A DNA stretch of 64,000 nt from positions 1 to 64,000 of the forward strand of contig CANQRB010000009.1 in assembly GCA_947626145.1 (NCBI GenBank). Direction: 5' to 3'. The position numbers and the translations under genes were made by a program. Position 1 is the stretch's first letter. Every line of letters begins with the position of its first letter. Below are positions 20,391-28,833 of the stretch, in pieces. The notes beneath the pieces were generated by a model that saw only the letters and a list, made by a program, of their open reading frames with translations, searched no databases and was not told where the DNA came from. The DNA comes from an uncultured Clostridia bacterium (GTDB taxonomy: Bacteria > Bacillota > Clostridia > UMGS1883).

Positions 20391-21136
20391 GGCTTCGCCT
20401 TTCTGTAACCGGTTTCAAAGGTGACGTCGTATAGCCGTGACGGTTCGCCGCCGCCGTCAAGGAAGTTCCCCACGCATACCAGAGCCGTCCTTTTTATACC
20501 TTCGGCGGCGGATGCCAGCGTCCCCACGGTGCAGCGTATGACCCTCTCGTCGGGCCAGCTTGCCTTATATACCACGGCGGCGGGAGTGTCCGCGCCGTAG
20601 CCGCCTCGCATCAGCTCCGCCGACAGCCCGCCGAGCATACCGGCGCTGAGGAAGATAACCATAGTCGCGCCGTGGGCGGCAAGGGCGGCTATATTCTCCC
20701 TGTCGGGAACGGGAGTCCGTCCGGCCATGCGGGAGATAATGACGGTCTGGCTCACTCCCGGCACGGTGTATTCGACCCCCAGCGCCGCCGCCGCTCCGCA
20801 GAGGGAGCTGACTCCGGGACAAATTTCAAAGGGAATGCCCAGCTCCCTCAGCCTGTCCGTTTGTTCTTTTATGGCTCCGTAAAGGCTTGGGTCGCCGCTG
20901 TGAAGCCTGACGGTGTTTTTTCCCTCCGCATCGGCGGCCGCCATGATTTCGATAATTTCATCAAGGTTTAGCAGGGCGCTGTCGTGGATCTCGCAGCCTT
21001 CCCTGGCATATTTCAGCAGCTCCTTGTTCACCAGCGATCCGGCGTAGATTATCACGTCCGCCTCCGAGAGCAACCTCGCTCCGCGGACGGTTATCAGGTC
21101 GGGGGCTCCGCAGCCCGCTCCCACAAAATTAATCAT
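20387..21136 (-). CDS. cbiF: Precorrin-4/cobalt-precorrin-4 C11-methyltransferase (CbiF)
   Basis: MINFVGAGCGAPDLITVRGARLLSEADVIIYAGSLVN, RLHSGDPSLYGAIKEQ; start moved to the internal Met. Confidence 0.94.
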   Translation of the reverse strand: MINFVGAGCGAPDLITVRGARLLSEADVIIYAGSLVNKELLKYAREGCEIHDSALLNLDEIIEIMAAADAEGKNTVRLHSGDPSLYGAIKEQTDRLRELGIPFEICPGVSSLCGAAAALGVEYTVPGVSQTVIISRMAGRTPVPDRENIAALAAHGATMVIFLSAGMLGGLSAELMRGGYGADTPAAVVYKASWPDERVIRCTVGTLASAAEGIKRTALVCVGNFLDGGGEPSRLYDVTFETGYRKAKP

Positions 21137-22265
21137 TGTACTCCTCCACGATTTTTTCGGTGAGCTCATCGGCGGCGGCTGTACGGCCTATTATGCCGTA
21201 TTTGTCCGAAAATACCACCGCTCCGGCTTTGATGGCGCCCTTTGTTCTGGCGTCAAGATAAAATTGAATCTTTTTCATCAGTATTGCGGCGGTTTTCTCC
21301 GCCGTACCAGCGGCCGTGAGCAGGGCCAGAGCGCCGTCCACCGTGACGCAGTCCGTCAGCCTTTTCAACACGTCGGCCTCGGTTCCGGCCAGCAGTCCGC
21401 AGGTGACCAGCACCTCCATGCGCCCGTCGGCCTGAGCGGAATGGGTGTTCATTATTCCGGCTCCGAGCTTTACAAGCTTACCGGCGTGGCCCACCAGCAG
21501 CAGCCCCTCAAAGCCCAGCTCTATGGCCGAGTCTATGGCCTCGCCTATGAAATTGCCGCACTTGACGCTGCCATCAAGGGCAAAGGGCAGCTCTCGGGCC
21601 AAAAAGCTTTTGCCGTAATTGCCCACCGTCAGCAGCAGGGTTTTCTTCCCCTCGGCCCAGCGCATCCGCATTTCCGCGCGTGTCGTCTCGATCAGGGCGG
21701 CGGTGCTCATGGGCTCCACTATGCCGGTGGTGCCTATGATGGAAATACCGCCCTCTATGCCCATTCTCGGGTTATAAGTCTTTTTTGCCAGCTCCCGGCC
21801 CCCGGGGACGGAAACGGTGATTTTTATTCCGCCCCCGTAGCCTTCGGTCTCGCAGACCTCCGTGACGACTCCGGTTATCATCCTTCTGGGAACGGAGTTT
21901 ATGGCCGGCGCCCCCACCGGCTGATCCAGTCCGGGTCTGGTTACCGTGCCGACGCCTTCTCCGCCAAGTATTTCAATTCCGGAGGGGATTTTTTCCGCCC
22001 GTACTCTTACGAAAATCCCGTCCGTCACGTCGGGGTCGTCGCCGGCGTCCTTTTTTATCGAGCAGGCGGCGTAATTTTCGCCCTTCTCCGGCTCAAGCGC
22101 CTTAAGTCGGAGTTCTATACCGCCGGGGGTCAGCAGCCGGACGTCGCTGACGGACCCTTCGCCGAGCAGCAGCTCCGTCGCGGCCTTGGCGCCCGCCGCC
22201 GCGCATGAACCGGTGGTGTAGCCCAGACGCAGCCGTCTGCCGCCGTTGTATACGTACCTGTCCAC
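21129..22265 (-). CDS. cbiD: Cobalt-precorrin-5B C1-methyltransferase (CbiD)
   Basis: RLRLGYTTGSCAAAGAKAATELLL, DDPDVTDGIFV, GNYGKSFLARELPF. Confidence 0.94.
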   Translation of the reverse strand: MDRYVYNGGRRLRLGYTTGSCAAAGAKAATELLLGEGSVSDVRLLTPGGIELRLKALEPEKGENYAACSIKKDAGDDPDVTDGIFVRVRAEKIPSGIEILGGEGVGTVTRPGLDQPVGAPAINSVPRRMITGVVTEVCETEGYGGGIKITVSVPGGRELAKKTYNPRMGIEGGISIIGTTGIVEPMSTAALIETTRAEMRMRWAEGKKTLLLTVGNYGKSFLARELPFALDGSVKCGNFIGEAIDSAIELGFEGLLLVGHAGKLVKLGAGIMNTHSAQADGRMEVLVTCGLLAGTEADVLKRLTDCVTVDGALALLTAAGTAEKTAAILMKKIQFYLDARTKGAIKAGAVVFSDKYGIIGRTAAADELTEKIVEEYND

Positions 22266-22269
22266 GGAC

Positions 22270-22911
22270 TCAATTCCTGTCGTAGAGCATATACAGCAGG
22301 GAGTTGCATATCGCCGCCGCTACGGTGCTGCCGCCCTTGCGGCCCATGGCGGCAATATGGGGAGTTTGTAGCCTCGTGAGTCTTTCCTTGGACTGTATGA
22401 CGTTGACAAAGCCCACTGGCGCGCCGATTATCAGGGCCGGAGCGAGCCTGCCGCTCATGGTCAGCTCACAGAGCCGCAGCAGGGCCGTGGGCGCGTTGCC
22501 GATGGCGAAAATGAGCTTTTTATCGGCATATTTTTCCGCCGCCATATCCATCGCCGCCACAGCCCGTGTGGTTCCCTCCGCCCGTGCCGTTGAGACGATC
22601 TCCGGATCGGCCATGAGGCATTTTGCCTCGCAGCCCAATTCAGCCAGCGCGGGCTTGCTTATGCCGGAAAGCGCCATGTTCGTGTCCGTCACGATGACCG
22701 CGCCGGACTTAAGGGCGTCAAGTACCTTTTCCACGGCGTTCTCCGAAAAGACGAGGTTAATTCTGTAGTCGAAGTCCGCCGTGGCGTGAATGACCCGCTT
22801 CAAAACGGTTCGCTCGCTCTGGGTGAGCCGGGGAGTCGGCCCCAGCTCGAGTTCGATTATTTCCATGCTCCGCCGTTCGATGTCGGCGGGGAGGATAAGC
22901 TTTTTGTCCAT
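22270..22911 (-). CDS. cbiC: Precorrin-8X methylmutase (CbiC)
   Basis: VIHATADFDYRINLVFS, IVTDTNMALSGI, AIGNAPTALLRL, IGAPVGFVNVIQSKE. Confidence 0.94.
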   Translation of the reverse strand: MDKKLILPADIERRSMEIIELELGPTPRLTQSERTVLKRVIHATADFDYRINLVFSENAVEKVLDALKSGAVIVTDTNMALSGISKPALAELGCEAKCLMADPEIVSTARAEGTTRAVAAMDMAAEKYADKKLIFAIGNAPTALLRLCELTMSGRLAPALIIGAPVGFVNVIQSKERLTRLQTPHIAAMGRKGGSTVAAAICNSLLYMLYDRN

Positions 22912-23448
22912 TTACTTTACCCTCTTTTTTCTGAAATAATATATCAGCACGGCCACCGCAGCCGCGCATATTGCCGCCGCCGATAATATCAAGGGCCTCG
23001 GCGCGCCTTTTGAGAAGGCTCCCTCCGGCAGTGTGCCGGACTCGAAAACGAGGGTCCGGTCGTACCAGGTCTGCTTCCTTATGCTGAAGGCCGCACATTC
23101 GATGTCCGTGTCCAGCGCCGCCACAGGCAGGGCGTATGTGTACTTGCCCTCTGGGTTTTCCTCAAAATAAATGTACTCGCTCTCCGGAGCGGTAAGGGCC
23201 TCGTCGCCCGTGCCCATGAAAAGCTTTTCGTAGCCTGTGCCGCTCAGGGTGATCACGGCGGACATTTCTCCGTCGGCGACAGTCAGGTCACAGTCCACAA
23301 TGCGGAACATGGACGAGCTGGAGCCGACATCTATTTTATATGTGCCGTTTTTGAGATTCTTTCCGTATACCGGAGCGCCCTGCGGGACGGCGAAAGCCGC
23401 CGTCCCCAGCAGGAGCAGTATAAAAATGATTGACGCCGTTCTTTTCAT
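22912..23448 (-). CDS. Secreted, C-terminally membrane-anchored NEAT-like domain protein (candidate tetrapyrrole-binding surface protein)
   Basis: Signal peptide MKRTASIIFILLLLGTAAFA; NGTYKIDV...CDLTVADGEMSAVITLSGTGYEKLFMG; C-terminal TM and KKRVK tail. Family call is by resemblance only. Confidence 0.6.
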   Translation of the reverse strand: MKRTASIIFILLLLGTAAFAVPQGAPVYGKNLKNGTYKIDVGSSSSMFRIVDCDLTVADGEMSAVITLSGTGYEKLFMGTGDEALTAPESEYIYFEENPEGKYTYALPVAALDTDIECAAFSIRKQTWYDRTLVFESGTLPEGAFSKGAPRPLILSAAAICAAAVAVLIYYFRKKRVK

Positions 23449-23451
23449 GGC

Positions 23452-24354
23452 TTACTCGATCTCGGCAACGGCGGCAGCGGCGTGATCGGCATAAATCTGC
23501 TGTATTTCCGGAATTTCGCCCATGCCTCTGAGCAGACATTCGACCTCTAATCCGGAGGACTCCATTACCGACTTCCACGAATCCTCCTCGTCTCCGGCCA
23601 TATCGTTGTTGGCATGGTCTCCGGCGACAACCATGAGAGGCTCGAGAACGACCTTGGAATAGTTGCCGAGCATCACGCCGGAAAGCACGTCCTCAAGAGT
23701 GGGCGTGGCTTCCACCGTGCCTATGAAATAATTGTGTGCTTCGGCTTCGGAGAAGTTCTCCTGAAGCTTGGTATAGACGGCGTTGGACTCGTGCTCGGTG
23801 CCGTGGCCCATGAACACTACCGCCGTATCCTCGGAGTTATATTCGGCGGTGGCGTTTAACAGGGCGGCGGTGACCCTTGCATAGTCCTCGTCATCGGTGA
23901 GCAGGGGCTGACCCATGGCCACGGCGTCAAAATCTGCCCTGCGCTCCTCCACCGCGGCGGCCAGATCGTCGTATTCGTAGCCGCTCATGACGTGGGTGGG
24001 CTGAACGACCAGCTTCTTAACGCCGTCGGCCACAAGCCGGTCAAGGGCTTCCTCCACGTTATCTATTTCAAGGCCGTCCCTTTCTTTCAGCTTGTCAATG
24101 ATGATCTGGCTGGTAAAGGCTCTGCGAACCTCATAGTCGGGATTTCTTTCGGCGATGGCGTTCTCAATGGCGCCGATTGTCTTTTCGCGGTTGTCGTTGT
24201 AGCTGGTTCCGAAGCTCACCACAAGTATGACGGGCTTGGCGTCGGCGACGGGTTCGGGTTTTTGCTCCGGGTTGTCGGCTGTCTTTGTGGACACGCAGCC
24301 CGTGAGGGCCAGTATTGCGGTCAGGGCCGCGGCTAAAATCGTTCTTTTTTTCAT
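23452..24354 (-). CDS. cbiK: Sirohydrochlorin cobaltochelatase CbiK, lipoprotein/exported form
   Basis: Start set at MKKRTILAAALTAILALTGC (lipobox). ILVVSFGTSYNDNREKTIGAIENAI, VVQPTHVMSGYEYDDL, VFMGHGTEHESNAVY. Confidence 0.9.
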   Translation of the reverse strand: MKKRTILAAALTAILALTGCVSTKTADNPEQKPEPVADAKPVILVVSFGTSYNDNREKTIGAIENAIAERNPDYEVRRAFTSQIIIDKLKERDGLEIDNVEEALDRLVADGVKKLVVQPTHVMSGYEYDDLAAAVEERRADFDAVAMGQPLLTDDEDYARVTAALLNATAEYNSEDTAVVFMGHGTEHESNAVYTKLQENFSEAEAHNYFIGTVEATPTLEDVLSGVMLGNYSKVVLEPLMVVAGDHANNDMAGDEEDSWKSVMESSGLEVECLLRGMGEIPEIQQIYADHAAAAVAEIE

Positions 24355-24358
24355 GATG

Positions 24359-25120
24359 TCAATTCCTTTCTTGAATAAAATATTTGTTGTAAAGCTCCTC
24401 CGGAATGTCATATAACTTTCGGAGCACCTCCTCCCTGAAAATATCCTCCGGCCGCCCGGCCCGGAAGATTTTCCCTTCGCGCACACAGAGGACATGGTCG
24501 GCGATTTTCGCCGCAAGCTCGGGCTCGTGCATGGACAGCGCCACCGCAAGACCGTTTTCATGGGCAAGGGAGCGGAGCGTCTCGAGAAACAGAACCTTGT
24601 GGCGTATGTCCAGATATGAGGTCGGCTCGTCGAGCAGCAGCGCATCGGGCTCCTGACATATCGCCCGGGCCAGCAGCACTCTCTGGCGCTGGCCGTCGCT
24701 GACCGCCGAAAAATCCCTTTCGATATAATCTCCCACGCCCGTCAGCGCCACGGCTCTGTCCACGGCCTTTCGGTCGGTGGCGGTTAGTCGGCCGAAGGGC
24801 CCGGTGTAGGGATGTCGGCCCGTTTCCACTACCTCGCGGCAGGTCATCATTCCGGGCCGCAGGGGATTGGTAAGCAGAACGGACAGCCTTTTTGCCCGTG
24901 CGTTGGGAGAGAGGCGGCCGATGTCCTCTCCGCAGAGGAGAACCTTGCCGCCAAGGCTTTTCAGCTCACCGGCCAGTGTTTTTAGCAGCGTGGATTTTCC
25001 GCCGCCGTTGGGCCCGATAAGGACGAGAATTTCACCGCTTTTTACCGAGAAGGTCAGGTTTCTCATAACGGGCCCGCCGTATCCGGCGGTGAGGCCCTCC
25101 GCCGAAATGACGGCGTTCAC
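24359..25120 (-). CDS. btuD: ABC transporter ATP-binding protein (BtuD/FecE family)
   Basis: Walker A GPNGGGKSTLLKTLAG; VSDGQRQRVLLARAICQEPDALLLDEPTSYLD. Confidence 0.9.
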   Translation of the reverse strand: MNAVISAEGLTAGYGGPVMRNLTFSVKSGEILVLIGPNGGGKSTLLKTLAGELKSLGGKVLLCGEDIGRLSPNARAKRLSVLLTNPLRPGMMTCREVVETGRHPYTGPFGRLTATDRKAVDRAVALTGVGDYIERDFSAVSDGQRQRVLLARAICQEPDALLLDEPTSYLDIRHKVLFLETLRSLAHENGLAVALSMHEPELAAKIADHVLCVREGKIFRAGRPEDIFREEVLRKLYDIPEELYNKYFIQERN

Positions 25121-26127
25121 GGCTCACCCCTCCTTTTCCTGAGCATTACCGCGATTACGACCGGCGCGCCAAAAACGGCGGTCACCGAGCTTATGCTCAG
25201 TTCCGTCGGGGCGAATACCGTCCGGGCCGCGATGTCGCAGAACGAGCAGAATATTCCCCCGCAGAGGAAACAGGCCGGAATGAGCGCAATGGGCTTTGAC
25301 GTTCCCAGCAGCACGCCCACGATGTGGGGCGCGGCTATGCCGACGAAGGATATTGGCCCGGCGAAGGCCGTCACACAGGCGGACAGCAGTCCCGACAACA
25401 GTATGATGGCGGCCCGCAGCAGCTTTACCCTTACTCCCACACCGGCGGCAAAGTCCTCTCCCAGCCGATACGCGCCAAGAGGCTTGGACAGCAGGAAGGT
25501 GCAGAGGCCGCCGCCGAGCGTCACTGCCGCGATCACTCCGAGACTTTCCGTTTTCATGCCCGAGAAGGTGCCCATTGACCAGTCGCGCAGGTTTACGATG
25601 TCGGCATCGTCGGCAAAGGTCACCGCAAGGTCGGTGACGGCCGAGCAGATATAGCCGGTCATAACTCCGCAGACCACCAGCATGGCCCCGCTGCTGACCC
25701 GCTGGGATACCGGCAAAATCATGCACAGGGACAGCATGGCTCCGGCGAAAGCCGCCAGAATAAGGGAAATGGAGCCGAGCCGTCCGACAGTCCGGGCGGC
25801 GGCTATCATCGTCAGAGCCACCACGAGCTTCGCTCCCGACGAGATGCCCAGAACAAAAGGCCCGGCGATGGGATTGTGGAAGAAGGTCTGGAGCAGATAG
25901 CCCGACAGGGCCAGAGCTCCGCCCAGCAGCATGGCGGCCATAGCTCGTGGTATGCGTATTTTCCACATAATGTCTCCCTCCAGTCCGCCGCCGTGGAAAA
26001 TCCCGTTTACGGCCTCGGCGGCGGTAAGTTCGGAGCTGCCGACCGTAAGCCCGGCTGCAAGGGCGGCGATGGCAAGGACGGCAAGGGCGGCGAACACAAC
26101 GGTAAATCTCAGTTTTTCGTTTTTCAC
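25117..26127 (-). CDS. btuC: ABC transporter permease (BtuC/FecCD family)
   Basis: IRIPRAMAAMLLGGALALSGYLLQTFFHNPIAGPFVLGISSGAKL; GPISFVGIAAPHIV. Confidence 0.92.
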   Translation of the reverse strand: MKNEKLRFTVVFAALAVLAIAALAAGLTVGSSELTAAEAVNGIFHGGGLEGDIMWKIRIPRAMAAMLLGGALALSGYLLQTFFHNPIAGPFVLGISSGAKLVVALTMIAAARTVGRLGSISLILAAFAGAMLSLCMILPVSQRVSSGAMLVVCGVMTGYICSAVTDLAVTFADDADIVNLRDWSMGTFSGMKTESLGVIAAVTLGGGLCTFLLSKPLGAYRLGEDFAAGVGVRVKLLRAAIILLSGLLSACVTAFAGPISFVGIAAPHIVGVLLGTSKPIALIPACFLCGGIFCSFCDIAARTVFAPTELSISSVTAVFGAPVVIAVMLRKRRGEP

Positions 26128-27260
26128 CGCGCATCACCCAGCCTGAACAGATATTTCAGCTCACCGCCGCCGCCCGAAATTATCTTGCCGAAGTCGCCGA
26201 TGACCGCGCCAAGACTGAGTGTCTCCTGAAAGAAGTTCTTTTTGGTACACCAGACGTCGCCGTTTTTCACCGCCTTGAAGTCCGCCAGAAGGGAATTTTT
26301 TGCGGTGAGGGCCGCGAGACTGTCCACCTCGCCGCTGACTGCGCCGTTATATATGAGAATGTCGGCGTTCCGGGCCTTGGTGTAAAACTCCTCCGGCTCC
26401 ATGGTAACGGTGGCGACGGCGTTGTCCTCGCCCTTTTCCGACAAAAGGTTCCTGCCGCCGGCCAGCCCGATCATTTTTGATATGTAGTCGCCGGACTTGC
26501 GGGTGACGATTTTTCCCGCCCCGCTTATGTAGAAGCAGACAACGGTCTTTTTTTCGCCCTTCGGCTCGGTCAGCCCGTCAAGGTAGGCGGCCTGTTCTTC
26601 AAAGAGCTCCTTCGCCCTTTCACTTTCGCCCAGCAACTCCCCGTAGACCTTCACCCATTCGCTTCGGCCAAGGGGATGGCTTTCGTAACTGGAGTTGTCA
26701 ACAAAAACCGTTATCCCAAGCTCCTCCAGCTTCTCCCGAACCTGGGGAGAGTGGCCTATCATAGTGGACTGTATCGACAGGCCGCAGCCCTCTGACAGGA
26801 GCAGCTCGTAGTCCGGCTCACGGTATTTTCCGGCGTAGACCATGTCGCCGCGCTCCATGGCCTCCCGCGCTCCGTCGATGTACCAGCCGTCCGGCTCTAA
26901 GGAAGAAAACCGCACCGCGTCACAGCGATCCATGGCGTCGAAAAAGCACATGACGGCCGTGGCGGCCAGATAAATTTTATTCGGCGGCCTTTGAATGACG
27001 CGGATGTCTTTGTCAAGACCCTCCGGCGGCTCCGTACCCTCGGGCACGGTCAGGTAACGGCTCCCGTCGGCCACGGAGATAAGTGAGAAGCCACCCTCGT
27101 AGCGGTCGATCGTGAAACGCTCGGCATATTTCAGCTCCACCCGCTCCGTCAGTTTCATTCCGGCGAGACTTTCCGCCGCCTCGGGCAGAGCCGGCGGCCC
27201 GGCGCCGCAACCGGCCAGCAGCAGCAGGGCGAACAGTATTGAAATCAGTTTATTTTTCAT
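26124..27260 (-). CDS. btuF: ABC transporter substrate-binding lipoprotein (BtuF-like)
   Basis: Lipobox signal MKNKLISILFALLLLAGCGAG; periplasmic binding protein fold motifs; adjacent to permease and ATPase. Confidence 0.85.
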   Translation of the reverse strand: MKNKLISILFALLLLAGCGAGPPALPEAAESLAGMKLTERVELKYAERFTIDRYEGGFSLISVADGSRYLTVPEGTEPPEGLDKDIRVIQRPPNKIYLAATAVMCFFDAMDRCDAVRFSSLEPDGWYIDGAREAMERGDMVYAGKYREPDYELLLSEGCGLSIQSTMIGHSPQVREKLEELGITVFVDNSSYESHPLGRSEWVKVYGELLGESERAKELFEEQAAYLDGLTEPKGEKKTVVCFYISGAGKIVTRKSGDYISKMIGLAGGRNLLSEKGEDNAVATVTMEPEEFYTKARNADILIYNGAVSGEVDSLAALTAKNSLLADFKAVKNGDVWCTKKNFFQETLSLGAVIGDFGKIISGGGGELKYLFRLGDAR

Positions 27261-27681
27261 GCTTTCTCCTCAGATAAAAGCCCATGGCCGCCGAAAAGAT
27301 CAGGAGCGCCAGCGTGCCGGGCAGGATGTAAAGGTAATTTATGCCGCCGCCGCGGACGGTGGACGAGTCGAAGTACAGCGAATACTCTATCATATGTGGC
27401 TCGCTCATGGCCACGGTCTCGGCCTTTACGGGGATTTCCTCGTCCAGAGCCGGAACGTCGATAACAAAGCGTGAATTGCCGTCAGTTTGTTCGGGGTAAT
27501 ATTCCCTGCCTTCGACCTCCATGTAATCGTAGTCCGGGCTGCTCCATTCTATTTCGGCGCGCATTTTGCCGTCCTCAACAGTCAGCTCGGCCGGGGACTT
27601 CACGGACGCCCGTCCGCTGCCGCCGGAGAGTGACACCTCCACGGTGTAGCTTCCGTCCTTGATCTCGTTCATTTCAATCAT
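27250..27681 (-). CDS. NEAT-like domain protein with C-terminal TM, first gene of the cobalamin operon
   Basis: IKDGSYTVEVSLSGGSGRASVKSPAELTVEDGKMRAEIEWSSPDYDYMEVEGREYYP, resembling the second copy at 22912..23448; TM and RRKHEK tail; no signal peptide in frame. Confidence 0.55.
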   Translation of the reverse strand: MIEMNEIKDGSYTVEVSLSGGSGRASVKSPAELTVEDGKMRAEIEWSSPDYDYMEVEGREYYPEQTDGNSRFVIDVPALDEEIPVKAETVAMSEPHMIEYSLYFDSSTVRGGGINYLYILPGTLALLIFSAAMGFYLRRKHEK

Positions 27682-27764
27682 CCGTTTCTCCGCCGCGAGG
27701 CGGCATAATTATATGCGATACCGCAAGATATGGCGGCTCGGGACGGCTTTCGTAATGACGACAA

Positions 27765-27800
27765 AAAATGCGCCTTTGCCACAAAAGCAAGGCGCACAAA
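27765..27800 (-). terminator. Expression-platform terminator of the cobalamin riboswitch
   Basis: Minus strand TGCGCCTTGCTTTTGTGGCAAAGGCGCATTTTTTGTC. Confidence 0.8.
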
Positions 27801-27879
27801 AAACAGACGAACAGGTGTCCGTTAAGGATTTTTGTACAGTCAATTACTCGTGACTCGGGGCACAACGCCCCATGTACCG

Positions 27880-28075
27880 GCCCCGGGCAGGTCTCCTGGC
27901 TTATACATCGTCGCGAAATAAGGGCCTTCCCGGCCTGGCGGCCAGTGACATATTCCTTAACGCTCCGTAATTACAGTGACGAGTTCGTACAGGATTTGCA
28001 CCTGTTTCCCTTTTCATCGGGCCCCTTCCGGATATTCCTCCGGACGCCCGACACCCGTGCCATATTCGGTTTTCA
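27880..28075 (-). promoter_or_regulatory. Cobalamin riboswitch (AdoCbl-type aptamer)
   Basis: Minus strand has AAAAGGGAAACAGGTGCAAATCCTGTACGAACTCGTCACTGTAATTACGGAG...TGTCACTGG...CCGGGAAGGCC...AAGCCAGGAGACCTGCC (canonical B12 box). Confidence 0.96.
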
Positions 28076-28189
28076 GTATCAATATAACATAAAAACAGCT
28101 CCTTGTCAAGGGCCGCTTGAAATAAAATCCTTGTTTTTTGCCGCGGTATGTGTTATAATGTTGACAAACATAAGAAAGAGGGTATATGT

Positions 28190-28762
28190 ATGTCAAAGCC
28201 GATTACAAGGGACGAGGCCTGGGAGCTGTTCTGCCAGTGGAACAAGGAGCAGTTCCACCGCAGGCACGCCGTCACGGTCGAGGGAGTGATGCGGTATTTC
28301 GCCCGTGAGCTGGGCTACGGTGACGAGGAGGATTTTTGGGGTATAGTCGGACTGCTCCACGACTTGGATTTTGAAGCCTTTCCGGAGGAGCACTGCGTAA
28401 AGGAGCAGGAGATGCTGCGGGACTTCGGCGCTGACGAACGGCTCATCCACGCCGTCGCCAGCCACGGCTACGGCCTGACCGTGGATATCCGTCCGGAGCA
28501 TGAGATGGAAAAGGTGCTGTACGCCGTGGACGAGCTCACCGGCCTCATCGGGGCCGTGGCGATAATGAGGCCGTCGAAGAGCGTGTCCGACCTTGAGCTG
28601 AAGTCGGTAAAGAAGAAATTCAAAACTCCCAGCTTTGCGGCGGGATGTTCCCGTGATGTGATACAGAAGGGCGCCGAAATGCTGGGCTGGGATCTGGACG
28701 ACCTTATCAGCCGGACCATTCTCGCCATGCGCAGCTGTGAGGCGGAATATCAGCAGATTTAA
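28190..28762 (+). CDS. HD-domain phosphohydrolase family protein
   Basis: WGIVGLLHDLDFEAFPEEHCVKEQEML, HAVASHGYG; start at MSKPITRDEAW after AAGAGGGT; TATAAT at 28153. Confidence 0.85.
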   Translation: MSKPITRDEAWELFCQWNKEQFHRRHAVTVEGVMRYFARELGYGDEEDFWGIVGLLHDLDFEAFPEEHCVKEQEMLRDFGADERLIHAVASHGYGLTVDIRPEHEMEKVLYAVDELTGLIGAVAIMRPSKSVSDLELKSVKKKFKTPSFAAGCSRDVIQKGAEMLGWDLDDLISRTILAMRSCEAEYQQI

Positions 28763-28766
28763 GTCA

Positions 28767-28814
28767 AATAATGCCCCTCCAGAAGCACTTGACTTTTGGA
28801 GGGGCATATTATTT
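28767..28814. terminator. Bidirectional terminator between convergent genes
   Basis: AATAATGCCCCTCCAGAAGCACTTGACTTTTGGAGGGGCATATTATTTT. Confidence 0.85.
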
Positions 28815-28833
28815 TAGCGAATTTTTTACTGAA

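Noticed and set aside
27674-28289. ORFs 27674..27865 (-), 27768..28289 (+) and 28014..28196 (-)
   Set aside because: They cover the cobalamin riboswitch aptamer and its terminator.
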